Source: Marinomonas rhodophyticola (GTDB taxonomy: Bacteria; Pseudomonadota; Gammaproteobacteria; Pseudomonadales; Marinomonadaceae). Taken from it: a stretch of 64,000 nucleotides of DNA. Positions within the stretch are counted from its first letter, which is position 1. Every line of letters begins with the position of its first letter. Below, in pieces: positions 19,946-28,673 of this stretch. Where the stretch lies: positions 434,001-498,000 of the forward strand of contig NZ_JAPEUL010000004.1 in assembly GCF_026113935.1 (NCBI RefSeq). The letters run 5' to 3'. The notes under the pieces are model-generated. The model had not been told where the DNA came from and ran no database searches. It saw nothing but the letters and a program-made list of their open reading frames with translations. The position numbers were made by a program, and so were the translations under genes.

Positions 19946-21258
19946 ATGGACACCCCGATTTTTGCAAGTAAAATCAAGATCTAACAAGAACAGTTTTGCA
20001 GCCATCTATTCGGATTTTTCGTAAAGCTTTTTTAGCTTTTATCCATGATGAACTCCGCTGACTTGGTTCTAATCATTTTGGCGTTTTCAACGAAACGATG
20101 TTAGTCCCAGAATTTCCAAGTCACGGTCTTACCTATCTTGTCATCACTCTTTTTTACTAAGCAAAACTTGATGTATCACTCTTTTAAATTTAGACCGTTT
20201 GAGCCTGATATTTTTGATCTCGTGCAAGTATCGCCCAAACAACTCTTACCAATTTGTTGGCTAATGCCACAATGACTTTGTTTTTATGCATTCTGTTTAA
20301 CAGGTTTGTAATCCACTCATAATAAGGTTTTCCCGGTTTACTATGTCTTATAACCGCCCTAGCACCATGAATAAACATTCGCCTTAAATACGAATCGCCT
20401 CGTTTACTAATACCTAGTAAAAGTGACTTTCCTCCACTTGAGTGTTGGCTCGGCACCAAACCCAACCAAGCAGATAGTTGACGACCAGAATCAAATTCTC
20501 TTGCATCACCAATACTTGCCACTAACGCTGATGAGGTTAATCGACCAACACCTGGAATTTCTCTAATAGCCTGACATTGGCGACTTTCTTGGCTCGCTCT
20601 ATCAATTTGTGTATCTAAGCCATCTAGGTATTTCTCTAAATCCATTAATCTAGATTGCATTGACTTAATATGATTACACAACATCTTAGGAAGACAATCT
20701 TCAACTAAGGCAAAATCCTCTCTAAACCATATCTGTAAACGAAACCTTCCTGCTGGGATACTGACACCAAACTCCTGCAAACTTGCCCTAATTCTATTAA
20801 TTAAAGCCGTTCGGTCTCGTACAACACCATCTCGTTCTCGATGGAGTAAAAGCAAAGCTTGCTGCTCCTCACTTTTAACAGAAACGAAACGCATATTTGG
20901 TCGGCTAACCGCTTCACAAATGGCTTCGGCATCCGCTGCATCATTCTTATTCGTTTTAACATAAGGCTTTACATATTGTGGTGGCATCAACTTCACAGTA
21001 TGGCCTAGTTTACCTATCTCTCTAGCCCAATAATGGGAGCTACCGCACGCTTCCATTCCAATCAAACATGACTCTATATTACTTAAGAAACGAAGAAGCT
21101 GATTGCGACGTAGCATTTTATTAAACAGTTTTTTTCCAGCTCGATTAAAAGCGCATATCTGAAAAACTGATTTGGCTAAATCAATACCAATTGTATGAAT
21201 CGTATCCATAACGTCCTCCTTTTAAACTGACCTACTCAGTATAGAAGGGGGTGTCCAT
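19946..21258 (-). mobile_element. IS110-family (IS1111-group) insertion sequence next to an attC box
   Basis: An 11-bp sequence ATGGACACCCC at 19946-19956 recurs inverted at 21248-21258. It brackets about 1.3 kb with a single transposase gene, so I take these as the subterminal inverted repeats that mark IS1111-group members. One end lies four bases from the attC core GTTAGGC. IS1111-attC elements are known to target integron attC sites, which fits. No direct target duplication is evident, as expected for IS110 relatives. The right flank shows no recognisable second half of the attC. Confidence 0.82.
20190..21209 (-). CDS. IS110/IS1111-family transposase
   Basis: The 339-residue protein carries the DEDD-type catalytic N-terminus: GIDLAKSVFQ (Asp10), GMEACGSSHYW (Glu), and KTNKNDAADAEAICEA with the paired acidic residues. 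It also carries the C-terminal Transposase_20 domain with IPGVGRLTSSALVASIGD and the conserved Ser in PSQHSSGGK. It is full length with no break, so it is probably active. A good AAGGAGG ribosome site precedes the ATG at 21209. Confidence 0.95.
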   Translation of the reverse strand: MDTIHTIGIDLAKSVFQICAFNRAGKKLFNKMLRRNQLLRFLSNIESCLIGMEACGSSHYWAREIGKLGHTVKLMPPQYVKPYVKTNKNDAADAEAICEAVSRPNMRFVSVKSEEQQALLLLHRERDGVVRDRTALINRIRASLQEFGVSIPAGRFRLQIWFREDFALVEDCLPKMLCNHIKSMQSRLMDLEKYLDGLDTQIDRASQESRQCQAIREIPGVGRLTSSALVASIGDAREFDSGRQLSAWLGLVPSQHSSGGKSLLLGISKRGDSYLRRMFIHGARAVIRHSKPGKPYYEWITNLLNRMHKNKVIVALANKLVRVVWAILARDQKYQAQTV

Positions 21259-21688
21259 TTCATTATTTTAATAGTCCGCATGCGTATCTACACAGTTTTA
21301 AAAACGGATAAAAACCTTTGCAAAGTACGGTGTTTATACCGATTTTATGCGTTATCCACACTTTTCATCACTGGAAATCCGAGCTTGCGGGTTATGTCTT
21401 TTATCCACAGCGGGTTATTTCCGCTGGTGATAATCTTATTCGTTGATACTAAAAGACTTTCTGATTCGCTACCAGTGCAAACGGGCTAAATTATGATTAT
21501 TATTTACACAATCCAAGCGAAAAATTGGCAATCGTAAAAATAGACTGTATATCTGTCTAGTTTCTTATTAGCTATTCATAAGGCACAAGCGATGTGTAGA
21601 TGGATTCTGCGGATTATGAAAGCTTCGCTTTCAGCGGCGGATTGCGGTCGTACCTCCCTTATCACGCCCTACGAGTAGCTACTATAAC
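21259..21688. other. AT-rich flank of the insertion element, no intact gene
   Basis: No convincing gene is seen in 430 bp. Two TTATCCACA sequences occur at about 21354 and 21402, matching the DnaA-box consensus, but there is no further cluster or AT-rich unwinding element. Short hairpins such as GAAAGC-TTC-GCTTTC near 21618-21630 are present. Confidence 0.45.
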
Positions 21689-21779
21689 GTCAGTTCGACG
21701 CGACGAAGTTGCGCGACTTTATGGCGTTTCAGAGTCATTCCAAAATATCCTTTCGCACATCAACAAAACCAATCTATGC
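21689..21779 (+). repeat. 91-bp direct repeat, copy 1
   Basis: Copy 1 of a sequence repeated at 22558-22648. The first 49 bp of the copies differ at one position; the rest is roughly two-thirds identical with no length change. In one frame it reads SVRRDEVARLYGVSES, a helix-turn-helix-like stretch, and the lone early mismatch is a silent Gly codon change. The copies flank the toxin-antitoxin pair. Confidence 0.75.
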
Positions 21780-21805
21780 TGCTCATCTGGCCTACGGTAT
21801 TGGAT

Positions 21806-22107
21806 TTAACTATTGGTAAGTCTATGTTCAATGCTTTTGGGATTCTGGCGATTATCTAATACGGCTAAAATCAAGACTTGATCGTCTATAACTTGGTAGT
21901 AGATTGAAAAAGGAAAGCTGCGGGCAAGAACTCGGAATCTGCCATTAATGTTAGGATGAATACCTGCGAAAAATCGCAACCGTTCAATATCTAACATCAA
22001 ACTGTCAACACAATATTGACCAAGTGCCGTATTTATTTTTGTATAGAATTGCTTCGCATTGAGCAATTTTTTTCGGCCGATGGCGTAAAGAAAATGTTAA
22101 ATATCAC
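21806..22107 (-). CDS. RelE/ParE-family toxin (one frame break at A7)
   Basis: The visible C-terminal 85 residues end RSFPFSIYYQVIDDQVLILA followed by VLDNRQNP, the typical end of RelE/ParE-fold toxins, which are mRNA interferases or gyrase poisons. GTG at 22107 overlaps the antitoxin stop (GTGA), the usual coupled layout, and opens MIFNIFFTPSAEKK, which looks like the missing toxin N-terminus. The two parts are in different frames, broken at the seven-A run at 22067-22073 (plus-strand T7). One extra A would give an intact toxin of about 100 residues. Without that correction the toxin would be dead. Confidence 0.78.
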
Positions 22108-22313
22108 GATTTAAGTCTTGCTCGTACCTCTTCAAAACTGCGCCATTTTTCAGTTTTATTAAGCTCATGCTTGCGAGTTTCTAATTCTTGCAGGTGCCAT
22201 TTGGGTGAGTCAAATTCAGCTTGGTTCTGAGCCAATGCACTCATTACGGCTTCCATTAATTCAATTTGCCCGTCGAGTGGTAGTTCTGCGATTTTTTTCG
22301 TGTCAATCAACAT
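22104..22313 (-). CDS. Addiction-module antitoxin of the PF09720 type
   Basis: A 69-residue protein: DTKKIAELPLDGQIELMEAV, then PKWHLQELETRKHELN, ending RSFEEVRARLKS. This is the pattern of the small putative addiction-module component family that precedes RelE/ParE toxins, and the order here (antitoxin first, toxin overlapping by four bases) agrees. AAAGGAG lies seven bases before the ATG at 22313. It likely neutralises the neighbouring toxin and may repress the pair. Confidence 0.85.
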   Translation of the reverse strand: MLIDTKKIAELPLDGQIELMEAVMSALAQNQAEFDSPKWHLQELETRKHELNKTEKWRSFEEVRARLKS

Positions 22314-22549
22314 ACCAAGCTCCTTTGTTCGGTTTCTTGAAAATAAGTATACCTGTATTCACAAAATAATCATTTCCTCTTTTTCACTCGCTTCTTTCAG
22401 CTAAAAGCCATTGAGAGGAAATAAACACACTTGAAGACCCAAAGAGCACCCCATCCTCCGCCTTCCCCTTGGAAAAGACAAAAGGGGAAGGGACTTGGTG
22501 ATCAGTAGTCGTTACCTTCTGTGCTTGTCCCTCAACATTATCGGCTTCT
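22314..22549. other. Promoter region of the toxin-antitoxin pair, no gene
   Basis: This should contain the promoter of the toxin-antitoxin pair. A 9-bp inverted repeat, CTTCCCCTT at about 22472 and AAGGGGAAG at about 22490, forms a stem-loop. No coding frame is supported. Confidence 0.4.
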
Positions 22550-22672
22550 ATGAAGAAGTCAGTTCGACGCGACGAAGTTGCGCGACTTTATGGAGTTTCA
22601 GAGTCAGTTAAAAATAGGCTTTCTAAAAGCATCAAAAACAATCTATGCCTTACTGCCCTAGAGCGTCGGTAA
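22550..22672 (+). CDS. Possible 40-residue helix-turn-helix peptide (repeat copy 2)
   Basis: ATG at 22550 opens MKKSVRRDEVARLYGVSES, then VKNRLSKSIKNN and a stop at 22670-22672. The RRDEVARLYGVSES part looks like a helix-turn-helix core as in MerR- or excisionase-like proteins. The related copy at 21689 is joined to different flanks. No Shine-Dalgarno sequence is visible, so this may be the remains of a larger regulator or transposase N-terminus. Confidence 0.35.
   Translation: MKKSVRRDEVARLYGVSESVKNRLSKSIKNNLCLTALERR
22558..22648 (+). repeat. 91-bp direct repeat, copy 2
   Basis: Second copy of the 21689-21779 repeat, in the same orientation, 869 bp further on, beyond the antitoxin. Same length, with a near-perfect first half and a diverged second half. 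Confidence 0.75.
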
Positions 22673-22816
22673 AGCTATTCTTCGATGACAAAAATCAGGC
22701 ATTAAAGATCTTAAAGAGACCTTTTGGTTACTTTTGCGGATCTGGGCAAAGTTACCCGCTCAGCAGAGCGGAAAAAAGCTCCTTGCTCAAAGCATTTGAA
22801 TGGAACGTGAATTCCG

Positions 22817-22840
22817 TGTCGGGCTAAAGCCGCGACCTAC
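22817..22840. repeat. 24-nt dispersed repeat, copy 1
   Basis: A 24-nt sequence starting TGTCGGGCT and ending GCGACCTAC occurs here and, with one difference, at 28622-28645. It contains GGCT...AGCC self-complementarity and lies in intergenic DNA both times, so it resembles a REP-like dispersed element. Confidence 0.6.
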
Positions 22841-22849
22841 CGAGCTTGA

Positions 22850-22867
22850 TTCCCGCTTTCGCGGGAA
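22850..22867. terminator. Hairpin downstream of rluA
   Basis: TTCCCGC and GCGGGAA with a TTTC loop form a perfect 7-bp GC-rich stem 34 bp beyond the rluA stop. On the minus strand it is a possible terminator, though no long U-tract follows. Confidence 0.5.
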
Positions 22868-22900
22868 GGGCGTTGCTTGGATTCTAGCGAGGGGCGGAAT

Positions 22901-23550
22901 CTAGAAAGGACAAGCCGCGACAAACGCCACCCAGGCGTTTGTAAACGGGTGCCTAAATTCCAGCCGGTAGGCGTGGAGTAGCAGGCGAGGATCGCGCTGA
23001 TATTCTGGGTCGTAGAATTCGTCGCCAATAATGGAGTGTCCAAGGCTTTGCATGTGGACACGCAGTTGGTGAGAACGGCCAGTAAAGGGTACGAGTCGAA
23101 CACGAGTAGTGTTGTCTTCGTAAGCCATTTTTTCCCAGTAGGTGACGGAATCTTTGCTCCATTCGTCGGTGCAGATGATTTGTCTGGGTCGGTTGGGCCA
23201 GTCGCAGCGCAGTGGTTTTCGCACTTCGCCTTTTTCACCCAAAGATGACCGCGCAGTAGGGCGCGGTATTCTTTTTGGACTTCGCGTTCACGAAAATGCG
23301 CGTACATGCGTTTTTGGCATTCGTGGGTTTTCGCTACGAGGATTAAGCCTGACGTGGCTTCGTCCAAGCGGTGAATCGCAAAGGCTTCGCCAAATAAACA
23401 TTCTGCTCGATGCAAGATAGAATCGAGCTTATCTGTGCCTCGACCGGGCACAGATAAGCAATTAGCAGGTTTGTTTATGACGGCAAACCATTCATCTTCG
23501 TACAATATCTCTAAGCGAGATAGCTCTAAACTCGGCACAACATCCTGCAC
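22901..23550 (-). CDS. rluA: Dual-specificity pseudouridine synthase RluA (one frame break)
   Basis: RluA makes pseudouridine 746 in 23S rRNA and 32 in several tRNAs. The N-terminal part shows INKPANCLSVPGR and the catalytic AIHRLDEATSGLILVAK (Asp). After a frame change near 23245, PLRCDWPNRPRQ and PFTGRSHQLRVHMQSLGH complete the family pattern. Adding one G to the GGG run in CTTTGGGTG joins GHLW to GEKGEVRKPLRCDW, giving about 217 residues, the E. coli RluA length. It is 6 bp from rapA, the same neighbour as in E. coli, so the gene is most likely intact in the living strain. Confidence 0.88.
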
Positions 23551-23556
23551 AGGGTG

Positions 23557-26385
23557 TTATTCAGGCTTAGTGGTTAAGATGATACGAATCGCATCCAAGC
23601 GGATTTGGTGCTCGTCGATGCGCGTCAAACCTTCTTGCATGTTGATTTCAAGCCGTTCGATATCTTCGTCGCGAATGGTGTCGTTGAAGGCTTTTAACTC
23701 CACTAACCGTTCGATTTCATTCTGGCAACGATGTTGGTAAGACGTTTTCGCGGCCTGAACGATAGGACGTGCTTGATCTTGGGCTTTCAGTTGGTGAGCT
23801 TGCAGCACTTCGATCAAGGTTTTGCGCAAGGCGGCTACCCATTGTTCCGCGACGCGGTTTGGCACACCTTTGAGTTTCTCCGCCCATTTATCAGCGGTAA
23901 ATTGCTGGTGGAGGAATTTGCCATTGGAGTCTGATAGCTGCCACATTGGGGTCATTGGTAGGGATTGCGCCAATTTCAAACGTGGGTGGGCAGTCGCTTC
24001 GATGACAAACATGCTTTCTACCAAAACGGTGCCTTCTGGTAATGCTGCGATAGGCAGGATAGCAGAGGTAAGTTTGCCAGAGTCAAAGCCTTGCACTTCG
24101 TCCATGAGCATGGTGATTAACGGGTGTTCCCAAGTTGCGAACGCTACGTCTTCACGCTGGCTGGCTTGACGGCGATCGAGCATAAGCATTTTGCCTTCTT
24201 CTTCGATGCCGGGAAGTGCTTCTAGCATCATGTCGGTAGAAGGACGTATGAACCAAGCTGCACGCTCTGGATCGTCGTTGATGCAGTCTGCGTAAATATT
24301 AAAGGCGTGAGTCACTTGCTCTATGTAGTGATGTAAGCCTTTTGTTGCTTGGTGGTTGATTTGATCGATTAATGCACGAGCTTGTTCTGGTCGGCACGAG
24401 CTCATTTCTAGTAAACGGTTACGACCTTCTTCCATCTGCTTTAGCAGTGCTTCGTGGTAAATACGGGCTTCACTCAACAAATCCGTATCATCATCTTGGC
24501 CGTGCAAATAGGCATGTAGGCTGTCACCAAAGGCTTCTTCGACCTTGTCGCCAGAGCCGGTGGTACGACAAAAGGCGTTTAACGCATGGTGATACCAGTT
24601 AAACAAGCGTTCTTGTACACTTTGTTTGATATAAGGTACGTGGATTTGTACGTCGTTCAATTGACCTAAACGGTCCAAACGACCAATGCGCTGTTCAAGT
24701 AAATCTGGGTGTTCTGGTAGATCGTACATGACGATGTGATGGCTGAATTGGAAGTTGCGACCCTCACTACCAATCTCAGAGCATACAAGTATTTGTGCAC
24801 CGTCTTCGTCGGCGAAATAAGCCGCAGCACGGTCACGGTGAATCAGTGGCATTTGCTCGTGGAAATCGGCACTTTGGAAGCCGGCAAAAGTCAGTTGATC
24901 GTTTAGCCATTGTGCCATGTCGGCGGTATGACAAATCACTAGAACCTTGTCAGCTTGGCATTCGAGGAACTCTTTTAACCATACCCAGCGTGGATCTTTT
25001 TCCCATAAACCATCAGCGACTTCGGTTTCTGGTTGCACATGACGATCAGCGGATTCGAAGTATTCATTGTTGTCTAATGGATAAGAATGCAGGTAACGGT
25101 TTGGGAAACCACCCACAGCCGCGCGGGTGTTACGGAACATTTCACGGCCTGTGCCATGGCGGTCAATTAACCAGCTAATGGCTTCTTTAGCTGCCTGCGT
25201 TTGCTCAGCCCCTGTTTTGGTGGTGAGTGTTTGGAACCATTCTTTGGCATTCACTTCTTTTAAGTAAGAGCTGAAGGCATTGTTCCAATCAAGTGCTTCT
25301 GGTGAGCTGTTTTCTTGGCTAAACGGTAGCAATGCTTCGGCCAATTCTGCTGCTTGTTTGAATTCTTGTTGCTGGGCTTGGTAGTGGTCGAAATCATGGT
25401 AATGATCCGCATCCAATAGCTGCAGACGAGAGAAGTGTTCGCGCTCGCCCGTTTGTTCCGGCGTCGCACTAAGCAATAAGATCGATTCTGTTTTGGCGGC
25501 TAAACGCGCCACGACTTGATAGCCAATGCTAGGTGTTTCTGGATGCCAAGCAAGGTGGTGGGCTTCGTCGACAATGACCATATCCCATTCCGCATCCAAC
25601 ATGTGTTGAGTGGCTTTTGGGTGTTGGCTCGCCCAATCGATTGGTGAGATCACAAACGGTTGTTGTTCAAACGGGTTGTCGTCGCCTTCGATGAAGTCTT
25701 CGTACACGGATTCGTTGATCAGTGAGAAAGGCTGGTGAAAGCGACGCAGCATTTCAACCAACCACTGATGTTGCAGGTTGGTTGGTGTCAGAATAAGTAC
25801 GCGCTTGCACAGGCCATTTAGTAAGCGTTGATGCAAGATTAAGCCGGCTTCTAGGGTTTTACCCATACCCACTTCATCACATAAAAGGGCGCGCGCTTTC
25901 GGGCGGTTGGCGATGTCATGCGCCAGATAAATCTGGTGTGGCAGAAGTTCTGCTTTTAAGCCCATCAAACCGCGTACTGGTGATGCGGCATTGGCTGCTT
26001 GGTGTTCGAGGGTATGACGACGCAAGTCAAACCACATGCGGCGAGCGGGCGACAATGCCAATAATGAATCTAGCTCGTTTTTGTCGTTACGTGGAAATTG
26101 AATAACCGATTCTTCTAACCAATCGTCGTCTTCGCTGATGCGGTATTCGATCAGGTCGTTAATTTCTTCTACTTCCAAAACAGTGAAGGTTTCATCCTGG
26201 AAGTGCAGTTGATCGCCGACGGTTAAGGTGCGTCGAACAAGACTGGTCTGGTCATTTGAGTATTGACGATCCGCTTCCGCATCTGGGAAGTGCAAGGTAA
26301 AAGACTTATTTTGTGTGTCTACTATCATGCCTACGCCGAGATCAGGCTCGTTGCGGCTACTCCATCTTTGTCCAGTTTGGTACAT
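23557..26385 (-). CDS. rapA: RNA polymerase-associated ATPase RapA
   Basis: RapA (HepA) is a Swi2/Snf2 ATPase that binds RNA polymerase and helps it recycle after transcription. The 942 residues have N-terminal Tudor-like domains (QTGQRWSSRNEPDLGVGMIV), Walker A in CDEVGMGKTLEAGLIL (about residue 170), DEAHHL, and the helicase C-terminal motif SEIGSEGRNFQFSHHIVMYD followed by QRIGRLDRLGQ. Length and domain order are normal. It forms an operon with yigZ upstream (2-bp gap) and rluA downstream (6-bp gap). Confidence 0.97.
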   Translation of the reverse strand: MYQTGQRWSSRNEPDLGVGMIVDTQNKSFTLHFPDAEADRQYSNDQTSLVRRTLTVGDQLHFQDETFTVLEVEEINDLIEYRISEDDDWLEESVIQFPRNDKNELDSLLALSPARRMWFDLRRHTLEHQAANAASPVRGLMGLKAELLPHQIYLAHDIANRPKARALLCDEVGMGKTLEAGLILHQRLLNGLCKRVLILTPTNLQHQWLVEMLRRFHQPFSLINESVYEDFIEGDDNPFEQQPFVISPIDWASQHPKATQHMLDAEWDMVIVDEAHHLAWHPETPSIGYQVVARLAAKTESILLLSATPEQTGEREHFSRLQLLDADHYHDFDHYQAQQQEFKQAAELAEALLPFSQENSSPEALDWNNAFSSYLKEVNAKEWFQTLTTKTGAEQTQAAKEAISWLIDRHGTGREMFRNTRAAVGGFPNRYLHSYPLDNNEYFESADRHVQPETEVADGLWEKDPRWVWLKEFLECQADKVLVICHTADMAQWLNDQLTFAGFQSADFHEQMPLIHRDRAAAYFADEDGAQILVCSEIGSEGRNFQFSHHIVMYDLPEHPDLLEQRIGRLDRLGQLNDVQIHVPYIKQSVQERLFNWYHHALNAFCRTTGSGDKVEEAFGDSLHAYLHGQDDDTDLLSEARIYHEALLKQMEEGRNRLLEMSSCRPEQARALIDQINHQATKGLHHYIEQVTHAFNIYADCINDDPERAAWFIRPSTDMMLEALPGIEEEGKMLMLDRRQASQREDVAFATWEHPLITMLMDEVQGFDSGKLTSAILPIAALPEGTVLVESMFVIEATAHPRLKLAQSLPMTPMWQLSDSNGKFLHQQFTADKWAEKLKGVPNRVAEQWVAALRKTLIEVLQAHQLKAQDQARPIVQAAKTSYQHRCQNEIERLVELKAFNDTIRDEDIERLEINMQEGLTRIDEHQIRLDAIRIILTTKPE

Positions 26386-26387
26386 AG

Positions 26388-27005
26388 TTATGCGTTGTCC
26401 GGTTCAATTAAAGTTAAACTGCCTTGGCATAAATCAGTCAATGTGACTTTATGCTCAGGCCAAGTACGTTCGATGACAGCAAGGTCTATAACAATGCTAT
26501 CACTGTAGGTTTTGTTGGTTATTTCTATATCGCTCTGTTCTAGCCAATATTCAACCTTACCTAATAAAGGGTAGGCGATTTTTAGCTGAACGGGGCAGCG
26601 TGGGTACACATTTTCATATTTGGTCTGCGAAAGTGCTTCTTGTATCGCCTGGCTATAGGCTCTGACCAAGCCGCCTGCACCAAGTTTTATCCCACCAAAA
26701 AAGCGTGTAACGACCACGGTGGTTTCGCCAAAGTTTGAATGCTGCAACACATTGAGCATGGGTTTCCCTGCCGTACCTTTGGGTTCGCCATCGTCGCTTT
26801 GGTCCCACAAATGGGCATTATTCGGCATACCGGCAATAAACGCCCAACAGTGATGGTTCGCATCAGGGTAACGCTGGCGTGTCTCTTCGATAAAAGCCTT
26901 GGCTGCATCACGGCCGTTGGTGCGGCAAACGGTCGTAATAAACTGACTGTTTTTTATTTCTAGATCAAAGCGTTGCGTGTGTGTTGGGCTTAGGTAGTAA
27001 TCCAT
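26388..27005 (-). CDS. yigZ: YigZ/IMPACT-family protein
   Basis: A 205-residue member of the UPF0029/IMPACT family, with HHCWAFIAGMPN, SDDGEPKGTAGKPMLNVL and VVVTRFFGGIKLGAGGLVRAYS, the family hallmark. The C-terminal DUF1949-type domain follows. The molecular role is unclear; the eukaryotic relative IMPACT regulates Gcn2. It ends 2 bp before the rapA start and is probably its operon leader. Confidence 0.93.
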   Translation of the reverse strand: MDYYLSPTHTQRFDLEIKNSQFITTVCRTNGRDAAKAFIEETRQRYPDANHHCWAFIAGMPNNAHLWDQSDDGEPKGTAGKPMLNVLQHSNFGETTVVVTRFFGGIKLGAGGLVRAYSQAIQEALSQTKYENVYPRCPVQLKIAYPLLGKVEYWLEQSDIEITNKTYSDSIVIDLAVIERTWPEHKVTLTDLCQGSLTLIEPDNA

Positions 27006-27144
27006 GTAAACTTATTGAAACCTTAGCATGATCGCTGCGCGCGCCAATACAGTGTTAAAAATAGACTCGTTTTATTTTTGTTCGCGACGTCATGTAAAGA
27101 CCTCACTTTGTTAAAAAACATTTTATTAGCGAGTTTTAATTAAT

Positions 27145-28457
27145 ATGACAGATTGGCTTTCGCAATCAGTTTGGGTGTTATCGGGCTTTTGTATCGGCGC
27201 GATTCTTCTATCTGGTATTGCTGGCGCTATTGTACAGGCTATGCGCCGTCAGTGGCAGATCACACAGGAAAAAATGCAGCAACAAAATGAAGAATTACAG
27301 CGTCTTTTGCAGCAATCGAAAGATCATATTCATTATTTGGAAAAAGAGTCCCTGACTTTAGAACAACAATTCGCTGCAGCACAAAGTGTCTGGCAAGAAA
27401 AAGAAGCCTTTTACCGCGAGCAAAAAAGCAAAACGAAACCGAATTTAAGCAAATGGCTCAGGAAATTATGAGCCAGCAAGGGCAGCGGTTGGCGAAAGAA
27501 AATGAGCGCCAATTAGGGTCGTTATTAACGCCACTTGGCTCACAAATTCAGAAATTTCAAGAAAGTGTTGAGAAGAGTTATCAAGAAGAGGCCCGTGAGC
27601 GTTTTTCTTTGGTAAAAGAAATCAAAGGTTTGCAGCTACTGAATCAGAAAATCAGCGACGATGCGGTGAGTTTGACTCATGCACTTAAAGGTCAGAATAA
27701 GCTGCAGGGCGGTTGGGGCGAGGTGATTCTAGAGCGGATTTTGGAGCGCTCTGGTTTGGAAAAAGGCCGAGAATATGAGACGCAAGCATCGTATCAAACC
27801 GCAGAAGGGCGACGCTTGCAGCCGGATGTGGTGATTCATTTGCCGGAAGGTAAACAAATTATTGTTGACTCGAAAATGGTGTTGGTCAGTTATTTGGCTT
27901 ACATGGAAGCAGAATCTGATGAAGATAGAAATCGTGCGCTGAAACAGCATTTAGACGCTGTGCGCCGTCATATGAAGGAATTGAGTGCCAAGTCTTATCA
28001 CGATTTACCGGGTGTCACTTCGCTGGATTTTGTGTTGTTGTTTATCCCCATTGAAGCGGCGTTTGGTTTGGCGCTGCAGGCTGACAATGGTTTGTTTAGC
28101 GAGGCGTTTGAGCACAATATTATTATCGTTGGGCCGTCTAATTTATTAGCGACCCTGCGCACCATTCAGAACATTTGGCGTAATGAAAAACAAAGTCAAA
28201 ACGCCATTGAGATTGCCCGTCAGGCTGGCGCGATGTACGACAAGTTTTCGAGCTTTGTTCAGGATATGGATGACATTGGCAGTAAATTAGACGCGGTGAG
28301 TCGAACGCATGATTCGGCCTTGAAAAAACTCACGGCAGGACGTGGAAACTTGGTAGCAAGAGCGGAAAAACTCAAATTGATGGGCGCGAAGACCAGTAAA
28401 GCGCTGCCAGTGGAGTATCTAAACGATGATGTTTTTACCGATGAACCGAACGAGTAA
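27145..28457 (+). CDS. rmuC: DNA recombination protein RmuC (one frame break)
   Basis: RmuC limits recombination at inverted repeats and has a nuclease-like fold. The N-terminus has one membrane helix (VLSGFCIGAILLSGIAGAIV) and a long coiled coil. The C-terminal RmuC domain includes QGGWGEVILERILERSGLEKG, QPDVVIHLPEGKQIIVDSKM and FIPIEAAFGLAL. The frame breaks within the A-rich run near 27425-27440: the first frame continues to a stop at 27471, while the other frame reads NETEFKQMAQEIMSQQGQ straight into the domain. Joined, it is about 437 residues, normal for RmuC. Confidence 0.88.
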
Positions 28458-28621
28458 TTGAATCTTTCCGTGTTTTATTACTCGTCGTTTTTGGCGTAAA
28501 TTGTCGTGCCTTTAGGCCGACAAAAAAACTCCCAACACGAAATCAAAACCTTCTTCACGAGAAATGACATTTTGTTGCGCTAAAGCACGCCCCAATAAGC
28601 TCATAAGGATATATAAGGTTT

Positions 28622-28645
28622 TGTCGGGCTGAAGCCGCGACCTAC
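28622..28645. repeat. 24-nt dispersed repeat, copy 2
   Basis: Second copy of the sequence at 22817-22840, differing at one base (G for A in the middle). It lies in the 216-bp gap between convergent rmuC and the metal transporter. Confidence 0.6.
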
Positions 28646-28673
28646 AAAAGCCTTAGCTGATGCACTTTCTTTG

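Noticed and set aside
21354-21410. Two TTATCCACA sequences resembling DnaA boxes
   Set aside because: Only two boxes, no cluster or unwinding element and no replication gene nearby, so this is not an origin.
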